Shown here piece by piece: positions 61,632 through 64,000 of a DNA stretch of 64,000 nucleotides. Numbering within the stretch: the stretch's first letter is position 1; the number at the start of each line of letters is the position of its first letter. Made by a program: the position numbers and the translations under genes. The stretch spans positions 1,178,001 to 1,242,000 of the forward strand of contig NZ_AP023420.1 of NCBI RefSeq assembly GCF_018408705.1, given 5' to 3'. The stretch is from Pusillibacter faecalis. GTDB taxonomy: Bacteria; Bacillota; Clostridia; Oscillospirales; Oscillospiraceae. The notes under the pieces are model-generated. The model did no database searches. It was not told the DNA's origin and was given only the letters and a program-made list of their open reading frames with translations.

Positions 61632-62882
61632 ATGAGTGGAAATCCTTTTGAAACTTCTTTAAAGACGCTGCATGAGGCGGCTGCCATCGGACAGATTAAT
61701 GCGGAGGTTGTCCGTCTTCTGGAGCAGCCAAAGCGCCAGTTTGAGTTTACGATTCCCGTTCGCATGGATGATGGGCACCTGGAAATTTTTCAGGCTTTCC
61801 GGGTCCATTACTGCGACGCCCTGGGGCAGGTCAAAAACGGTGTTCGAGTCGTTCCCGATATGGACATGGATACCGCCAAGGCGCTTGGCTTCTGGATGAC
61901 CATTAAGCACGCGGTTGGCGGCATCCCCGCCGGCGGCGGCAAGGGGGGAATCAAGGCCGATCCCAGCAAGCTCTCTCGCCGCGAATACGAGGCTTTGATC
62001 CGGGGTTTCATCCGCTATCTGCCCATGAAGGGCACCTGGGTAGATGTACCGGGTGCTGATATCGGCACTCATGGACAAACGCAGTCCTGGATGCTAGACG
62101 AGTTGGAAGCCATCCAGGGCTTCCACTCTCCCGCTGCGATCAATGATAAGCCCATTGAGGCAAACGGTACAGAACTCAGCCGGGAAGCCACCGGAACCGG
62201 CGCCTTTTTTGTCACCCGTGAGGTCACTCGGGACCTTGGAATCCCTGACGCCGCCTCCTTTGCCGTCCAGGGCTATGGCAATGTCGGCCGTGTGGCCGCA
62301 GAGCTGCTGTGTCAGCGCGGGCACAAGCTGGTGGCTGTTTCTGATATTTTTGGCGGCATCGAAAACCAAGACGGCATTGACGTCAACGCACTTGGAGCCT
62401 ATGTCGATGAGTACAAAACCGTCAAGGGCTTCCCTGGTTGCCGGGACATCACTCCCTCGGAATTATTGGAGGTTCCCTGCGACATCCTGCTGCCTGCAGC
62501 CGTGCAAAGCGTGATCCATGAGGGAAATGCAGGCAAAATTCAGGCAAAGCTGATTATGGAGTGCGCCAATGGTCCCACCACACCGGAGGCTGAAAAGATT
62601 CTGGAAAGCCGTGGAGTTATCATTGTACCGGATGTTTTGGTCAATTGCGGCAGCGCGATTGTCTGCAGCTTTGAACGCACACAGGGATTGACGGACTCCT
62701 ATTGGGACCGCGAGACTGTCCGCAGCCGGCTGGAGGAGCGCATTGTAAAAGCCTATCAGCAAACGGCTGCTGTCGCCAAGGAGCTTGGTGTGAGTTATCG
62801 GGATGCCGCCTGGGTCAACGCCCTTCGCAAAATTGAAAAAGCCATGCTGGTTCGAGGATGGGCGTGGGACCAGCCCAAGTGA
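61632..62882 (+). CDS. Glutamate dehydrogenase (Glu/Leu/Phe/Val dehydrogenase family)
   Basis: A 416-residue dehydrogenase, the length of hexameric glutamate dehydrogenases. GGIPAGGGKGGIKADPSKLS has the substrate-binding and catalytic Lys region, WVDVPGADIGT follows, and FAVQGYGNVGRVAAELL is the Rossmann nucleotide loop. NCGSAIVCSFE near the C terminus is conserved. It interconverts glutamate with 2-oxoglutarate and ammonia. AAAGGAG lies 11 bases before ATG 61632. It follows the nucleoside hydrolase genes by 81 bp with a small hairpin (CCGGCGA/TCGCCGG) between. Confidence 0.9.
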   Translation: MSGNPFETSLKTLHEAAAIGQINAEVVRLLEQPKRQFEFTIPVRMDDGHLEIFQAFRVHYCDALGQVKNGVRVVPDMDMDTAKALGFWMTIKHAVGGIPAGGGKGGIKADPSKLSRREYEALIRGFIRYLPMKGTWVDVPGADIGTHGQTQSWMLDELEAIQGFHSPAAINDKPIEANGTELSREATGTGAFFVTREVTRDLGIPDAASFAVQGYGNVGRVAAELLCQRGHKLVAVSDIFGGIENQDGIDVNALGAYVDEYKTVKGFPGCRDITPSELLEVPCDILLPAAVQSVIHEGNAGKIQAKLIMECANGPTTPEAEKILESRGVIIVPDVLVNCGSAIVCSFERTQGLTDSYWDRETVRSRLEERIVKAYQQTAAVAKELGVSYRDAAWVNALRKIEKAMLVRGWAWDQPK

Positions 62883-63002
62883 GGAACCTTTCAGCGTTCA
62901 GCATGCTGATTCTCTCCATCACGCATAGATATGTTTTAAGGATGTTTCCATCTGGTCAGCCCTCAGAAACAGCTGTTGGATGAATGTATTCTTTTTCCGA
63001 TC

Positions 63003-63076
63003 AAGCAGCCCTCCCCTAGCTTGCGGACCGGCCTCCACAGCAATGAGGCTGTCGGCAAACTGGGGGAGGGCTGCTT
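63003..63076. terminator. Long imperfect inverted repeat after the dehydrogenase gene
   Basis: AAGCAGCCCTCCCC (63003-63016) pairs with GGGGAGGGCTGCTT (63063-63076), and the inner parts (AGCTTGCGGACCGGCCTC with GAGGCTGTCGGCAAACT) continue the pairing imperfectly around a seven-base loop. It could terminate the operon but is longer than usual for an intrinsic terminator. Confidence 0.6.
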
Positions 63077-63207
63077 TCACAGAAAAATATCTGCTGGAAA
63101 TGCTCGTTTTTCCCTGTCTCTATCCTCTGCGCAGTATCGTGGTTTCACACCGCAGCAGGCCGGCTTTCATTTTTGCGCACTCCATATGAAATGCAAGCTG
63201 TCCCTAC

Positions 63208-63232
63208 GAGGGTTCAAATCCCTTCTTTCAGC
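63208..63232 (+). other. tRNA T-arm-like fragment
   Basis: GAGGGTTCAAATCCCTT fits the T-stem and T-loop consensus of a tRNA (GGTTCAAATCC), and CTTTCAG follows at the position of the 3' acceptor strand. No matching 5' acceptor strand, D-arm or anticodon arm was found upstream, and no CCA is encoded. It may be chance or a tRNA 3' remnant. Confidence 0.3.
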
Positions 63233-63263
63233 GGCACCGAACGGACGGCAAAGATACCGGCTC

Positions 63264-63292
63264 TTGCGAACAGTCTGATGTTATGGTATGAT
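63264..63292 (+). promoter_or_regulatory. Promoter for the MBL-fold gene
   Basis: TTGCGA (63264-63269) and TATGAT (63287-63292) are 17 bp apart. This would give a leader of about 270 bases, in which no convincing gene was found; a GTG-initiated frame at 63315-63587 lacks a ribosome binding site. Confidence 0.55.
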
Positions 63293-63567
63293 CATTTCAT
63301 TATGACCGCTTGCCGTGAAAGCGCTCTTTGCCGCCGCAAATGCATATGGGACAGCGGCTTCCGCTGTTATAGCCGGGATGATGGCCGTTTCCTTTCTGCA
63401 TATGGGGCAGAGGTCCGCTCTCCGCGCACAAATGGTCCGGGTATCCCCCCTGCTTTCCAGGAGCTGTACGGCCGGGGCTTTGCGGGGCCTTCGGAGCCGT
63501 TCCCGGGCCAGAGCGTGTCAGATCAACCACAACATCCGATGGAAACGGACAACGGGAGGAACGCTGT

Positions 63568-64000
63568 ATGCTGACAAAAGTAGCTGAGAACATCTACAGA
63601 AAAACGGTGCCGCTGCCCAACAACCCCCTGCGGGATATCAATGCCTACATCATCACGGGCGAGAAGAATCTGCTCATTGATACCGGCTTCAACCGCCCGG
63701 AGTGTGAGGAGGCGTTGCAAAGTGCCTTTGAAGAGCTTGGCATCCAGGAAACCGATCTCTTTATCACACATCTTCATTCAGACCACTGCGGGCTGATCGG
63801 CAAGTTTGCCAGGGAGAACAGCACGATTTATGCCGGTGAAACAGATGGGGAGCTGATCAACTTTGAGACCGGCAATCTTTACTGGCGCATGCTGGATGAT
63901 CTGTTTATCAAATATGGGTTTCCCAAGGCCACCTTTGGCCGGAATACCGACATCCATCCGGGCAGAAAATACTGCCAGGACACCCGGGTGAATTTTACCT
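63568..64000 (+). CDS. MBL-fold metallo-hydrolase (3' end outside window)
   Basis: The first 144 residues of a metallo-beta-lactamase-fold protein, cut by the window end. It starts MLTKVAENIYRKTVPLPNNP with GGGAGGA seven bases before the ATG. AYIITGEKNLLIDTGFN is the first strand region and LFITHLHSDHCGLIGKFA carries the HxHxDH zinc motif. Members hydrolyse thioesters, lactones or phosphodiesters; the substrate cannot be told from this part. Not visibly linked to the nucleoside operon. Confidence 0.88.
   Translation, partial: MLTKVAENIYRKTVPLPNNPLRDINAYIITGEKNLLIDTGFNRPECEEALQSAFEELGIQETDLFITHLHSDHCGLIGKFARENSTIYAGETDGELINFETGNLYWRMLDDLFIKYGFPKATFGRNTDIHPGRKYCQDTRVNFT

Noticed and set aside
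63315..63587. GTG-initiated 90-aa frame before the MBL-fold gene.
   Set aside because: No ribosome binding site, composition typical of a shadow frame, and it overlaps the well-supported start of the MBL-fold gene.

Overview
The window looks like a chromosomal segment of a gut-type Clostridia, most likely an Oscillospiraceae relative (Flavonifractor/Oscillibacter/Lawsonibacter-like). The grounds are the high-GC Firmicutes base composition, AGGAGG-type ribosome binding sites, a vanG-type cluster, small conserved Clostridia proteins, and the abundance of BceAB/FtsX transporters and two-component systems. This placement is inference from gene content; no rRNA or complete tRNA gene was seen.

Layout. 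1-3.1 kb: DUF2975 / YozG-like HTH / 36-aa membrane peptide / DUF4173-like group. 3.1-5.1 kb (minus): SGNH hydrolase and a sugar nucleotidyltransferase. 5.2-7.7 kb: Fur-family regulator with a Fur-box-like promoter, metal ABC ATPase and permease without a binding protein, and a GNAT enzyme. 7.7-9.6 kb: structured leader and release factor 3. 9.6-11.4 kb: PadR/DUF1700 operon. 11.4-12.6 kb: AT-richer HTH gene and two small unknown genes. 12.6-15.8 kb (minus): TelA-like, membrane proteins, azlCD. 16.1-19.1 kb (minus): argS, DUF1934 protein, murI. 19.3-23 kb: DUF362 ferredoxin protein, a frameshifted DUF4358 lipoprotein and small conserved proteins.

23.5-36.9 kb is a signalling and transport block. 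An AgrC/AgrA-like GHKL/LytTR pair faces a TraX-like gene plus a BceAB-like ABC transporter, with four evenly phased LytTR-like half-sites between them. Next comes a MacB-like ABC transporter with an OmpR/HisKA pair, then an MsmK/UgpC-type sugar ATPase behind a hairpin-rich leader. 37-41.4 kb: MarR regulator with a heterodimeric ABC exporter. 41.5-46.8 kb: a complete vanR-vanS-vanG-vanXY-vanT cluster (D-Ala-D-Ser type) with three tandem VanR-like boxes before the ligase gene; VanT keeps only a short membrane part. 46.9-50.8 kb: YibE/F protein, alkaline phosphatase and a decayed sigma/anti-sigma pair.

50.9-62.9 kb forms a nucleoside-use locus. An M20 amidohydrolase and a LacI regulator run on the minus strand. 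On the plus strand are a ribokinase-family kinase, BMP lipoprotein, double ABC ATPase, two permeases, two nucleoside hydrolases (the second with a degraded metal-binding motif) and a glutamate dehydrogenase. Two identical palindromic operators sit before the amidohydrolase and the kinase. The proposed flow is nucleoside uptake, cleavage to base plus ribose, and ribose phosphorylation. The window ends inside an MBL-fold hydrolase gene.
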